Shown: piece after piece, positions 1-10,660 of the stretch
How the letters are laid out: each line of letters begins with the position of its first letter
Numbering within the stretch: position 1 is the first letter of the stretch
Source of the DNA: Dendrolimus kikuchii
Taxonomy: Eukaryota; Arthropoda; Insecta; Lepidoptera; Lasiocampidae
DNA: 64,000 bases
Assembly: GCA_019925095.2 (NCBI GenBank)
Contig: CM034415.1
Location: 11,452,833 to 11,516,832 of the forward strand
Reading direction: 5' to 3'
The notes under the pieces: generated by a model
Seen by the model: only the letters and a program-made list of their open reading frames with translations
Databases searched by the model: none
Told to the model about the DNA's origin: nothing
Program-made: the position numbers and the translations under genes

Positions 1-275
1 TTGGGGCGGCCTTTCGTAAGAGGCGGCAAAACAACCCACAGCCAGGTGGTAGGGCATTTGCCCGACTGGATGGCTACCACCCCTCGTCTAAAGTATGCCG
101 CCATAACAACCTTGAGTTGTGTTCCGGCATTAGTGACCAGGTTCCAGTCTCCCTTAAGAGAGCAGCAGCGCCTTTGTAGCACCTTTGCTGTTGCAAATGT
201 CCATAGGCGATGGTAACCGCTTTCCATCAGGTGGGCCGTCTGCCTGTTTGCTGAACTCCTGCAATAAAAAAAAAA
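1..275 (+). repeat. Family A retroposon, cut by window edge
   Basis: This is the 3' three-quarters of a ~320-bp element that recurs more than a dozen times in the window in both orientations. Its internal part contains the GTCGTAAGAGGCGAC-like and GGTGGTAGGGCATTTGCCCG-like segments, and it ends in CTGCAATAAAAAAAA. No RNA polymerase III A or B box is visible, so it may be a LINE-derived non-autonomous element rather than a tRNA SINE. Confidence 0.8.
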
Positions 276-1530
276 TTACTAACACAAATAGAACAAAATC
301 AAAAATAAAACTACTCGAAACTTGACTATTCTGAAAGAAATGAAACCGATTTTATGTTTCATACACACTCATGTAGTTTCTATTGCTATATTTGTAGTCT
401 GAGTCAGAAACGAGGAGAAAATAAAACGACCAATACAAACTCTAAACAATTTATTACGAAATAAATAATATCATTAAATTAATAACAATACACAATAAAT
501 ATGTAGTTTTAAAAATAACACAAGTTTAACATACGTGTAATAAGACGAGCGACCGAAGGGAGCGTGTTTTGTATTCGGAGCTTTGAAAGGTTACCAATTC
601 AAAAATCTTCTAAAAATTATTTTTATGTAATTATTTATGTAGATCTTTCAATGAAGACAAAATCGCTAGTTTTTACGGCAGCACAAAACTTACAACATCA
701 AACAGATATTTTTTAATTTATTTTCGAGTATGCTTACATAGGCTTTTAGTATATAAATACTTAATTCTTCATTCAAAACAATCATTATTCTACAATTATT
801 GTTTATTTTAATAGGTGTTACACATTTTTTGAAAATAAAAAGACTGCACAGCAAAACAGTACTCTTCAAGTTCCCACTGAAACCTCCATGTAAGATTTTA
901 ACTAGCACCAAACAGCATTCATAGGATCACATTCCCATCGATCGCTCCTCTATCATCTTAAGTAACGAAACTGATATGTGAACACAAGAATAATTAAATA
1001 CAGTCAAAATTTTCAAGACTTTATTGTTCTAAGAGATATGTCACTCACCCCCAATTATAACAATGACAGCTGTCGCTGTCATCACCCAATAGAAAACAAT
1101 TCTGAAATTACACAAACAGCGCGTTCTGTTAGTAGCTCACAACACAAAATCGCGCCTTTTTCAATTTCGATAGAAAGAATTTATGCTCTGTGATCAAGGC
1201 TCACTTCGACCCACCTCATGACATGGGTCGTTGTGAGCGCTGTGTGACGTTTTCACCACGACCATAACGACCGTGGTCGCCATGTGGAACGGCTGACGAT
1301 GCATTTTGAGCGTTGTGAACTACTAGAGGAACGCGCCCATAGTGGGCTGCAAGAACTTTGCCACATGGTAATCACAATAATTGCAGTAGATTTACGCTCT
1401 TATATAATAACACTACTGGTTTATATTACAATACATCATTATAATTACTTTTAAACTTTTTATACTAAACAGTCATACATCATATTACACTATTAAAATA
1501 TGTATAGAAGTATTAAATTATTTTCAGATA
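276..1530. other. Repeat-poor AT-rich stretch, no gene recognised
   Basis: No convincing exon, RNA gene or open frame is visible. Bases 770-900 resemble 36990-37090 just upstream of Cdk9 (shared ACTGCACAGCA and TTACACATTTT segments), so at least this part is dispersed repeat. Bases 1200-1370 are more GC-rich and contain several GACC/GGTC near-palindromes, with no identified function. Confidence 0.5.
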
Positions 1531-2507
1531 CAGTGTAAACTCCATGTAACGACAAACTCCCTTAAGCGTCGAAATCACTTGGCTTTGGTTGGTTTAGCTT
1601 GTCTTCCATTCGGACTGGGCGTAACTACGTTCTAAGTCTCAGCCTTTTGCTTCATAAAAAGCGCGGGGCACATGGGAGGAGGGTGGTTAGTGGGTAGTGG
1701 GTGTTGCCCGTGCAACTTCTCTGAGTCTCCACACAAGCTGGCTTGATTAGTGTTCGGATTGCCCCTTGTCAAAGGGGAAAGCCCTCATGATCAACTATGG
1801 TCTAATCCCTTGCAAAGGACTCAGTATTGTGCGTAAATAGCATTTCCCCTGCCTTAAAAAAAAAGCTTGCCTTCCATTGGAAGAGGCCTAGTGAGGGAGG
1901 CCCACGCCTGCCAGGGCACGCGGAGCCGGTAATCCCATATACCCGTAGCTCTGGCGTAAGACGAAGCACGGAACACCCAGGGGTTTTAGTGGGTATCCCT
2001 AACTGGGGAGTGGCAAGTGGCACCAGTTCTAACTGGGAACGCTAGTGCCACCCCCGATCTGGCGAATCCCACACTCACGGGTCGCGAATTATCCGCTTAG
2101 TCCTCAAACGGATTTCCCCTGGCCAAAAAAAATCTTGCCTTCCATACAATGATATACACGCACCCTCAATAACGACAACTATTAAGTAATAAAAAGTATA
2201 TTTTAAGTTGCCAAAATTAGTAAAAACTGCGCAGCTGTGTACTTTCTTTTATTGCTTTATTATCCTAGCCCGTAATAAACTCGACTGTCGGCATCGTGCA
2301 TACCGAAATTTCTAAGTACTTCCTTTATCACCAAGATGCCTCGATATCGCATGATATGAATAAATTAAGTAAAAAATACAAGAAAACTTCTGGTGCAGCA
2401 AAAGACGTCAGTCAAAAAATAACAGACATCTCTACATTTAACGACAACTCTCTATAACGCCATAAAATGCACAGGCCGTTCAGTGTCGTTATATAGAGTT
2501 TACACTG
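1531..2507. mobile_element. pogo/Tigger-like MITE with TA target duplication
   Basis: The ends are inverted repeats (CAGTGTAAACTC at 1531, GAGTTTACACTG ending at 2507) with further matching of ...AACGAC/GTCGTT. TA dinucleotides flank both sides (1529-1530 and 2508-2509), as in Tc1/mariner/pogo insertions. No transposase is encoded. The interior is interrupted by two polyA-tailed insertions. A fragment of the same left end lies at 25642-25717. Confidence 0.75.
1597..2145 (+). mobile_element. Two polyA-tailed LINE 3' ends in tandem
   Basis: Three copies of the target GCTTGYCTTCCAT (1597-1609, 1865-1877; 2133-2145 begins TCTTG) separate two unrelated-looking bodies. Each body ends in TTTCCCCTG followed by a polyA run. 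This is the pattern left when two retroposons enter the same site and each duplicates it. Coding content is not recognisable. The GC-rich body suggests 3' UTR of an R1-type LINE, but that assignment is a guess. Confidence 0.55.
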
Positions 2508-2531
2508 TATTTTATTTCGTTTAGAACTGAT

Positions 2532-2690
2532 CTCTCTGTGAATGAGTGATCTAAGCATTTGCCTGTGTAGATCACTTGCAAAGGTCCCAGGTTTGATTCT
2601 TGGAATGATAAACTTTATAACTATAGTCTGAATGTCTGGGTTTGGTCCCGGAGTTGTTCATTGCATACACATAAAGCCTGATTCATATTT
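2532..2690 (+). repeat. Degenerate SINE B (tRNA-headed)
   Basis: A B-box-like AGGTTTGATTCTT is followed by the family's TATAGTCTGAATGTCTGG body segment, as in the better copy at 58948-59170. It is strongly diverged and the limits are approximate. Confidence 0.45.
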
Positions 2691-2899
2691 GCAATGGTTA
2701 AGAAGTTAACCTGCGATACAGGCAAGTTAAGTCCTTACCATATTTTGGACATAAATTTCTAGTTAAGTAACTAGTTGTAGATTAATGACTGGTTCTTATA
2801 TTAGAAAGAAAGAAAAGAAAGAAAGAGTAAAAATTATTTGAAGAAATAGCGACGTACTTATATTGCTAACATGTATTTTAATAAAGTCGGTACTTAGTC

Positions 2900-3330
2900 A
2901 TTTTCAAAATATAGTAATTTTTATATTTCACTTCGCACCGACTTCAAGATGTTTTAGATAATATATATTAATAATAATAGCTTCAGAAATAAGTTATTTT
3001 ATACTTTTTAGATTTTGAAGTCGGTTTTTTTAAACAAAGTTTATTTTATTTGTTACTTTTTAGTGTCTAGCTATGTATGGGTAGACCTATGAAAGGTGCC
3101 GCGCTCCTTAAAGAATATATGTCCCAAGAAACGGGAACAAAAAAATGTTCGTAAAATGAAAATTATTGGGCCAAACCATGTTAAATTTTTAGGGGACCAA
3201 ATGGCAACTATTCCGCGTCGAACTAAAAAAGAATCACGTAAATCGGATCATAAATCTCAGCGTAATCGGTGTAAATACATAAAAAAAAATACCAATCAAG
3301 TTGAGAACCTCCTTTTGGAAGTCGATTAAA
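2900..3330 (+). repeat. MITE with AAGTCGGTT ends and one 150-bp unit
   Basis: It begins with a palindromic head (CGACTTCAAGATG ... TTTGAAGTCGG), continues with one copy of the unit that is tandemly repeated at 24480-25371, and ends in GAGAACCTCC...GAAGTCGATTAA. A 77-codon open frame runs through it, in the same frame as in the tandem copy. Confidence 0.6.
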
Positions 3331-3421
3331 AATAAAAACATATTTTCAGCTTATTGCTGTGCCGGAATTATATCCGACACAACGCTGATTTTCAGTGCAA
3401 AGCTTGCTTTTGTCGTAATAC

Positions 3422-3660
3422 TAATGCAAAAGTGGATGGATGCAGAAGTCGTGGAAGGCCACGACACGCCTTCCATGATCAAATTGATCGTGTACTAGCA
3501 GAAGGTGATGTCAGGAGCCTTAAGAACAGACGAGCGTGCATGACAAAAGTTATGAATGTCAAAGAAGCAAGTGAGGTGTGTAAGAATAAGCCTAAATGGC
3601 GCTCTGTTGTTCGTGCCTACCCCGCAAGGGAACTGGCGTGAAGTTATGTATGTATGTATG
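3422..3660 (+). mobile_element. RTE-1 LINE 3' end
   Basis: This codes for the last ~70 residues of the LINE (DGCRSRGRPRH ... VRAYPARELA, then stop) and ends in a GTTATGTATGTATG tail. It is severely 5'-truncated. It lies tail-to-tail with the minus-strand fragment at 4223-4315, with a solo LTR between them. Confidence 0.85.
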
Positions 3661-3664
3661 CATA

Positions 3665-4222
3665 TGACGGAAGTAGTCAATAACCGGATAGTGTTCTTTA
3701 ATGTAGTACTTGGAAGTTGTTTAACCGGATGTCAATGTAGAAGCATTTATTTATTAAGCAACAGATATCGGAAATGGAGTAACCGGATGTTGGAAGTTAA
3801 TACGTATGGCGGAAGTTGGTTTTATGAAAGACGTGTGACTGAAGTGGCGCCACAGCGTTACCGGATATTGTCACTGCAACGCGCTATGAGGACCTTATAA
3901 ATACTGGGTGTTCGGGCAGAGGAGGGGCAGTCTACGACGGACAGTCCGCATTCGCGGTCTTGGACGAGGAGCACATAATATAATGTGGTCGATAATTACT
4001 GCTTGATAATCGCAGTATTCTTGAAGGGCAAATTGCTGCTCGACACCTGACAAGCGTGGCTGCAACTCTTGGAGTTGTCCTAATATTTCTGTGTATAATT
4101 GTGCAATATTTAATATCGTAGTTGTAGTAATTCTAGTGTAATAAACGTTGATTATAATATTTCAGATTATTATTGTGTTAATCTCGGAGCGTCATCCGTT
4201 CGCTCCCGGCGTGAACCCGACA
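3665..4222 (+). mobile_element. Solo LTR of a retrotransposon
   Basis: The element starts with TG and ends with CA, and is flanked by a 4-bp duplication CATA (3661-3664 and 4223-4226). It has a TATAAATA box at 3896-3903 and AATAAA at 4140-4145, in the order expected for U3-R-U5. No internal gag/pol sequence adjoins it, so it looks like the product of LTR-LTR recombination. The U3 part carries four ACCGGAT motifs and several CGGAAGT/TGGAAGT motifs. Confidence 0.75.
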
Positions 4223-4315
4223 CATACATAACTTCACGCCAGTTCCCTTGCGGGGTAGGCACGAGCAACAGAGCGCCATTCAGGCTTATTCTTACACACC
4301 TCACTTGCTTCGGAT
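4223..4315 (-). mobile_element. RTE-1 LINE 3' tip
   Basis: Only the tail (CATACATA on this strand) and the codons for the C-terminal ~27 residues are left. It faces the plus-strand copy at 3422-3660. Confidence 0.8.
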
Positions 4316-4399
4316 ATGACATCACAGTCTTTTATATGTGCTCTCAAAAGGTTTATATCTAGAAGAGGTATACCTACTTGTTTGTACACAGATAATGCA

Positions 4400-4704
4400 A
4401 CTAATATTAGAGCTAGGCATGTTTGCTGAAGAGCTTCTCGCGCCGCTTCTTATCTTCAAGCCATAACATGTTGCGAAGCGGTAGTGAATTAGATTAGGCT
4501 CCCAGAGAGTAAATAATAACCACATACAAAATTAAAATTAACAAGTTGGCGGTAGGCTAAATAAAACTTTAACAATACTCGTTGACACTTGACATCTTTG
4601 TCTTCCGCGATCACGGCCACTGAAAAGTGGCCGAAACGTCGGAAAAACCAAAATCAAATAAAATTACCGCGCTTAAAACCGTTAAAACGTAGTTTTATTA
4701 ATAT
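4400..4704 (+). repeat. Penelope-like terminal repeat (PLE end)
   Basis: This contains GCTAGGCATGTTTGCTGAAGAG, then the hairpin GGCCACT-GAAA-AGTGGCC followed by GAAACGTCGG, and ends in AACGTAGTTTTATTA. The same ~300-bp block occurs at 16600-16892 and 27575-27925. The Penelope assignment rests on the hairpin-GAAACGT arrangement and on the inverted pair at 16319-16892. An RTE-1 fragment is inserted at its right end. Confidence 0.5.
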
Positions 4705-4965
4705 GGAAAGAATGACTAAACAGATATACAATGCAAAATTGGATGGATGCAGAAGTCGTGGAAGGCCACGACACGCCTTCCATGATCAAATTGATCGCGT
4801 ACTAGCAGAAGGTGATGTCAGGAGCCTTAAGAACAGACGAGCGTGCATGACAAGAGCTATGAATGTCAAAGAAGCAAGTGAGGTGTGTAAGAATGGGCCT
4901 AAATGGCGCTCTGTTGTTCGTGCCTACCCCGCAAGGGAATTGGCGTGAAGTTATATATGTATGTA
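4705..4965 (+). mobile_element. RTE-1 LINE 3' end with 11-bp target duplication
   Basis: It encodes KQIYNAKLDGCRSRGRPRH... through ...YPARELA and stop, then a short (TATG)n tail. The target duplication TTTATTAATAT lies at 4694-4704 and 4966-4976. Confidence 0.9.
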
Positions 4966-5127
4966 TTTATTAATATTAAGAGTGCAAAATCTGAATTGCA
5001 TGATCTATACAAAATAAAGGCTGAAGAACCATAATTAGATAGGTTCAGTGCATTACTTCCTTGGTCTTTACTCCAGTGAGTACTTAACCATTAGAAAAAT
5101 CAAGCGGATTATAGCCTTTGGAGCAGT

Positions 5128-5815
5128 CGATGAATAAGCTGAAGAGTTTGTTTGTTTAAACGCGCTAATCTCAGGAACCGCTGGTCCGATTTGAAAAATT
5201 CTTTCAGCGTTGAATAGTACATTTATCGAGGAAGGCTATAGGCTATATTATATTTTCAAAAAAATTAGGGATCCTTACTAAAAGTCCAATAATGTAAACC
5301 AAGGTGTAAAAAAATGACCCGAAAAAATCCTTACACGGCGTGCGCTGCGAAAACTATTGATTATAGAACAAAACAATGTACTACCCACTTTGCAGAACAT
5401 ATAATTGTCTACAAAACATATCGCGTAACCATATGTCTAACTATTGCAGTTATCTCACAATAAGTGTTTTCTTCAAAAACTCTTTATTTTGTACCTTGGT
5501 ATTAATCCTTATCAAAATAAATTACTCCATATTCAAGACGAATTCAATACCTTTCTAGAACTTTTTGAATTATTCAATTCGGACGTTTCATTCAAAAGAT
5601 ATCGCGATATTTAAAATGTAAGTATTAGTGTTCTAGCCAAATATACTAATATTGTTTGATTGAACGCGCTAATCTCAGGAACTACTGGTCTGATTTGAAA
5701 AATTCTTTCAGTGTTGAATAGTACATTTATCGAGGAATCACGCTATATCACGCTATATCATCACGCTAAGACCAATAGGAGCGGAGCACCAATGAAGAAT
5801 GTTTCAAAATCGGAG
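5128..5815 (+). mobile_element. Helitron-like element lacking its 3' hairpin
   Basis: It is co-linear with the complete element at 22679-23416 (minus): AAGCTGAAGAGTTTGTTTG near the 5' end, then GCGCTAATCTCAGG, and a second GAACGCGCTAATCTCAGG at 5662. The terminal TC and the 3' CTAG hairpin are missing, so both tips are eroded or deleted. Confidence 0.65.
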
Positions 5816-5915
5816 TAATAATATCATAGTCGGTTATAATATCATAGTATAAACATTATAATGATTAATTAATAAATAATAATAAAATATTTTGTTAACT
5901 TTATATCATAGAGTG

Positions 5916-6094
5916 CGATTTTTTTATTGCAGGAGATCAGCAGACAGGCAGACGGCCCACTTGATGGAAAGCGGTTACTATCGCCCATGGACATTTGCAA
6001 CACCAAAGGTGCTACAAATGCGCTGCTGCTCTCTTAAGGGAGACTGGAACCTGGTCACTAATGCCGGAACGCAACTCAAGGTTGTTATGATGTA
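5916..6094 (-). repeat. Family A retroposon, 5'-truncated
   Basis: The polyT/ATTGCAGGAGATCAGCAG end is on the left. It keeps about 175 bp, as far as the AACTCAAGGTTGTTATG segment. Confidence 0.85.
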
Positions 6095-6412
6095 TGATCA
6101 AGTGATGGTAGCTTAAGTAAATACAGAGTGAGATATAAGAACCAGCAATAAGTACAAGTCAGTGTAACAAATGAGAATCAAGGTTCACATGAACGCAACT
6201 CGCTTAACTCGGGAATATACAATGTGTTATTTGGTAGATTAATTTTCCAAAAAAGAAATGATTTCTTGTAATAAACAGTTTTTAAAATGCAGATCTGTCT
6301 TATCCATATTTTGATAGCATAATAATTATAATTGCTTTGGAAATAAATACTATATACTTCTTGTAATTCATTAAGGCCAGCGGGCTTTACTTGCGGTATA
6401 GAAGCGGATATA

Positions 6413-7050
6413 TTGGACTGACCGCTCCGTCAGACGCACACTCGCGACTGACCGCTCCGTCAGACGCAATACTCGCGACTGATCGCTCCGTCAGACGCAA
6501 TACTCGCGACTGACCGCTCCGTCAGACGCATACTCGCGACTGACCGCTCCGTCAGACGCATACTCGCGACTGACCGCTCCGTCAGACGCATACTCGCGAC
6601 TGATCGCTCCGTCAGACGCATACTCGCGACTGACCGCTCCGTCAGACGGAATACTCGCAACTGACCGCTCCGTCAGACGGAATACTCGCAACTGATCGCT
6701 CCGTCAGACGCATACTCGCGACTGACCGCTCCGTCAGACGCAATACTCGCGACTGATCGCTCCGTCAGACGCATACTCGCGACTGACCGCTCCGTCAGAC
6801 GCAATACTCGCGACTGATCGCTCCGTCAGACGCATACTCGCGGCTAACCACTCCGTCAGACGCAATACTCGCGACTGATCGCTCCGTCAGACGCATACTC
6901 GCGACTGACCGCTCCGTCAGACTCAATACTCGCAACTGATCGCTCCGTCAGACGCATACTCGCGACTGACCGCTCCGTCAGACGCAATACTCGCGACTGA
7001 CCGCTCCGTCAGACGCATACTCGCGACTCTTCGCTCTGTCAGACGCACAT
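6413..7050. repeat. 30-31 bp tandem satellite, about 21 copies
   Basis: The unit is close to ACTGACCGCTCCGTCAGACG plus CATACTCGCG. Copies alternate between 30 and 31 bp (CATAC or CAATAC). Each unit contains CTGAC and its complement GTCAG around CGCTCC, so each can form a small hairpin. Open frames on the minus strand are a by-product of the repeat. It is not a CRISPR array because there are no variable spacers. Confidence 0.95.
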
Positions 7051-7434
7051 CATCGCAATATGCATGTGCATGTTCAACCATGAGACCCGCTAGTGAACTA
7101 CAAGAACTATCACTACAGCTATGTTATTATAAATATGTATAAAACTATGATAATAGAATGGAAGGAGCCGATATTGTTAAAATTAAATAAATATATGAAT
7201 AACACTCTACACACGCTAAAATCCGTTATATATATTTCAGCATTTATACACATGGAAACAAAAAAATAAAAAGCAACTATATTACATTTGATTAAGAATT
7301 TGGTCTCACATGAACATATATTCATCATACCTTAGCATATTTTTGGGTATACACTTGGGATACTATTTATCCCCATGTACACCAACACAGGATAGGGATG
7401 AAATGCAAAAAATTATTAGTTAAACATCAGGCTT

Positions 7435-7605
7435 TCATCCTGTGGGTTAAGGTGGCTTGGGCATGTACGATAATGGTTGAAAGTAGAAACACAAAACAAG
7501 TGTCTGACTGTATTGTGAATAGTACAACTGGTACTGGTAGACCGTGACATACACACCATGGTCAAATAGCAGAAGTTTTAAAGATAGATCAGGTAAATAT
7601 ATATA
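7435..7605 (+). pseudogene. RTE-like LINE relic
   Basis: A diverged sequence reading approximately LRWLGHV...ETQNKC..L in shifting frames resembles the C-terminal zone of RTE-2. It is too decayed for subfamily assignment. Confidence 0.4.
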
Positions 7606-7609
7606 GAGA

Positions 7610-7800
7610 CACAGCCGCCCATGTCCTGCTTGAGTGCGGAGAGGTGACCCAAAACAGGGCGAATTATCTGGACGCTCCAGGTAGCCTCCGAGAAGTCTTC
7701 AGCGACTTCAAAAAACTGTCGGACTTCCTGGAGGAGCAGGGCTGGATGGAGTAACCCCTCATCCAGCCTCACACGCAAAATAGGCGCTATGTCGTCGAGT
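7610..7800 (+). pseudogene. LINE C-terminus (HVLLECGEV type)
   Basis: It reads HVLLECGEV..., then ...LDAPGSLREVF...FLEEQGWME and stop. This is the C-terminal His/Cys tail of an insect non-LTR retrotransposon ORF2. A sister fragment is at 56120-56345. Only the last ~45 codons are left. Confidence 0.65.
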
Positions 7801-8004
7801 TGCGGAAATCGCCGGCTCGCAGAAGAAAAATGTATGTATGAAGAGATTGATGAAAGTAGATGAAGTGAAAGTTGTTTGTCAGGATCACCTAAGCGGAGAT
7901 CCATCGTCTCTGCCTACCCCCAATAGCACCAAATGTGATAATATGTATATATGTAAATTTATATACAGTAGAAATATTTCGAGTTGGTCTGAAAGAGTGT
8001 CGGG

Positions 8005-8318
8005 GTGAAGGTAAGGAAAGGAATGCTCCGGTGGTTCGGGCATGTGGAAAGAATGCATGATGAAAAAATTACTAAACAGATATACAATGCAAAAGTGGAT
8101 GGATGCAGAAGTCGTGGAAGGCCACGACACACCTTCCATGATCAAATTGATCGTGTACTAGCAGAGGGTGATGACAGGAATCTTAAGAACAGACGAGCGT
8201 GCATTACAAGAGCTATGAATGTCAGAGAAGCGAGTGAGATGTGTAAGAACAAGCCTGAATGGCCCTCTGTTGTTCGTGCCTACCCCGCAAGGGAACTGGC
8301 GTGAAGCTATGTATGTAT
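8005..8318 (+). mobile_element. RTE-1 LINE 3' end
   Basis: About 99 codons, from KVRKGMLRWFGHVERMHDEK to YPARELA and stop, with a short (TATG)n tail. It lies ~150 bp beyond the sorting nexin stop codon (the gene runs on the other strand). Confidence 0.85.
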
Positions 8319-8468
8319 GTAGAAATACTTCAGGAGATTTAAAGATGAATATATCTTTTAGAATCCCACAGGATGCAGGCCTGAAACCTATGGGGATCAG
8401 TCGATTCTTCAAGCCATATATACAAATCAAAACTCTTTTATAAAATTAAAAAGAAGAGTGTCAAAAGA

Positions 8469-9354
8469 TCATGATAAATCTACTTCAGAAAACTCGGTTA
8501 ACGGATCCTTGAAATCATTATCTAACGATCTAACATTAGTACCGGAGTCAGTATTATCATCTAGAATATCATTAAGAAATTCTGTGCTCTTACTTACATC
8601 TGCATCATTTGGCACTGTTAAGACTTGATTCTCTAAATCACTATCACTTGTCACTTTACTATCAATATTTGCACTATCAGACAGTTTAACTGCATCACTA
8701 TCAACTTTGTGAGAAAATGTTGTAATTTCTTCCATGTTATCTTTGCAATATTCCTTGGTAACGACTGAATTTAAATCACTATTTCTAGTATCAAATACTT
8801 TGGTTTCAGTTAAGTCATGTTTGTTAACAATGTCGGATATACTTGAATTCTCTTTTGTAATATCCAATTCTGCAGATTTCATTAGCTTAGTTGCATCAGA
8901 TTCTGAAACATTGACTTCTGGCTTAGTTATATTAGCCACACTGGATTCAGTAACATCTTCATCTGACTTTACAGAATCGACTGCCAAAGAATCCGCGATA
9001 CCGACACCGTAATCTCCATTATCGACATTTCCATCATCACTTACAAATACATCTCTAAAGTCAGAATCGTTGCTAACATCTTCGAAATCATCAAAATCCC
9101 TCTCGGTCTCATTAGGGGACCTACATTTGGATGGAGATAAGTTCTGTACAGCACTTTTTGAGACGGTTTTGAACATTTCATCGACTGTCGCGTCTGTGGA
9201 CAGCTTAAGGGCGTGTTCCCAGCCCATTAGGATTTGTGTTTGTAAGTTCACTTGTCTTGTTGCTAAGTCTAAAAGTAAGTTTTTGATATCTGCATGTGTT
9301 TTTGGTAACCAATCCGCTAATTCTGAACGCAGAGCTTCTGATGCTTGTTCTAGT
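8469..9354 (-). CDS. Sorting nexin (SNX7/30 type), exon 8: last BAR helix and acidic tail
   Basis: This is the last coding exon. The acceptor (TTTCAG|A) is at 9355-9356, the first base completes the split Arg codon 277, and the frame runs 294 codons to TGA at 8471-8469. Residues 278-330 (LEQASEALRSELADW ... ILMGWEHAL) match the final helix of SNX7/SNX30 BAR domains, where the vertebrate proteins read ...LKADWERW ... CLATWES. Residues ~345-571 form an Asp/Ser/Glu-rich tail with no recognised domain. This tail is far longer than in vertebrate SNX7/30, which stop soon after the helix. It is presumably disordered. No AATAAA is visible just downstream. The gene identity is firm from the PX exons; the role in endosomal sorting is inferred from the family. 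Confidence 0.88.
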
Positions 9355-9634
9355 CTGAAAGTATAATTATATATATATTTTACGTAATTTTATTAAAATT
9401 ATGAATACGACTAGTGATATAGTACGGCGAGGTGGTTGCTGTGTTGATTTGGGAGCTTTATTTTATGGTTAATAATTTAACTATTTAGCCTATTTTTGAA
9501 AGCGCAATTGACTAGCAATTGTTTATAATTTTGTCATTCAGTCAAGTTGTTGTTCATTTTTATAATCGATTATAATATAAAATAATTAGACATATGAGAC
9601 ATGCCTCGAGTTGTTTATCGGAAATAAAATATCT

Positions 9635-10050
9635 TCATAACGTCATCATCATCATCATCCGAGCGTTCACTCCGACGCCCAGGGTCCGCTTTCCTACTTT
9701 TTCTACTCCACTTCGCGCGGTCTTCAGCATCCCCCGTTCTGAGACCATTGGTACGCATGTCATCATTCACAACGTCAAGCCAACATTTCTTGGGCCTTCC
9801 CCTTCGACCTGGACATTTGTTCCCCACATAATTAGCCGGTCTCCGTAAAACGTGGCCGTACCGACGTAAGCGACACTCTTGCAGTTTATCTGCTATGTCA
9901 CGGACATGAAGACTGCCGCGGATGCGGGAGTTCCTGACTCGGTCTTTCCGCGTCACTCCACACATCCATCGCAGCATATTCATCTCCGTGACACGCAGTT
10001 CTTGCTTGTGTCGCTCAAGTACAGGCCACGCTTCACTGACATACAGAAGG
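9635..10050 (-). mobile_element. RTE-2 LINE 3' fragment in sorting nexin intron
   Basis: It reads SEAWPVLERHKQELRVTEMN, then the CGVTRKDRVRN, LRRYGHV and GRRGRPKKCW motifs typical of the RTE C-terminal region. It ends in a (GATGAT)n-type tail at the low-coordinate side. It is clearly distinct from RTE-1. Confidence 0.8.
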
Positions 10051-10239
10051 ATGTTATTTATTTATGTTTTATGTATGTTATGTTATTTATTATTATAAGT
10101 TATTCAAATATATTAAAATATCTTCATAACGTGTTGGCTATTAAATTCATAAATATATTTTTGTGCGTTGCGTTGCGATGTAAGTTGTACATGTACTAAA
10201 ATCAAAAATGACACCGCTTGTAATGTCTCTTTCTTTTTT

Positions 10240-10477
10240 TTTGTAATCGACAGACAAACACACAAAACATTGTACATCCCCAAATTAAGCAAGTTACGCT
10301 TGTGTTATGAGTAATATACAACGGACTACTCTCGGGCCGATCCCAGACACCCAGACCATAGTGAATAACGGAGAAAATACGTTTCCGAAATTTACTACAC
10401 CAGGAATCGAACCCGGAACCTCTGCATTGCAGTGAGGTACGCCGGCAAAGCCTTAGCCCGCTCAACCACAGAGGCCG
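10240..10477 (-). repeat. SINE B (tRNA-headed)
   Basis: On the minus strand the head has a perfect A box (TGGTTGAGCGGG) and B box (GGTTCGATTCC), followed by the GTGTCTGGGATCGGCC-type body and the AAGCTTGCTTAATTTGG-type tail. No CCA-bearing mature tRNA structure is expected. It lies in the intron between exons 7 and 8 of the sorting nexin. Confidence 0.85.
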
Positions 10478-10660
10478 TCAAGTCAACGTTGTGAATGTAC
10501 TTTTATTTTGGAGTCCCCGGATATTAACATCGGGAGCATTAGGGAAGTACCATTCCCTACTTATACATGTAGATAAAAAAAACCTCTCATACGTGTGTCA
10601 CACACACCTGCAATTTATATTTGTATAAAGAAATAATAAATTAATAATAATTATATTTAC

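Noticed and set aside
4600..4660. Hammerhead ribozyme in the PLE end (hairpin followed by GAAAC)
   Set aside because: Penelope-like elements are known to carry hammerheads, and GTGATCA precedes the hairpin, but the CUGAUGA core cannot be placed with both A9 and G12 in register with the stem. I keep only the hairpin.
6413..7050. CRISPR-like array
   Set aside because: The repeats are directly adjacent with no spacers, no cas genes are present and the DNA is animal nuclear. It is a satellite.
8734..9012. Plus-strand frame opposite sorting nexin exon 8
   Set aside because: Antisense shadow of the acidic tail; no start context or splice logic.
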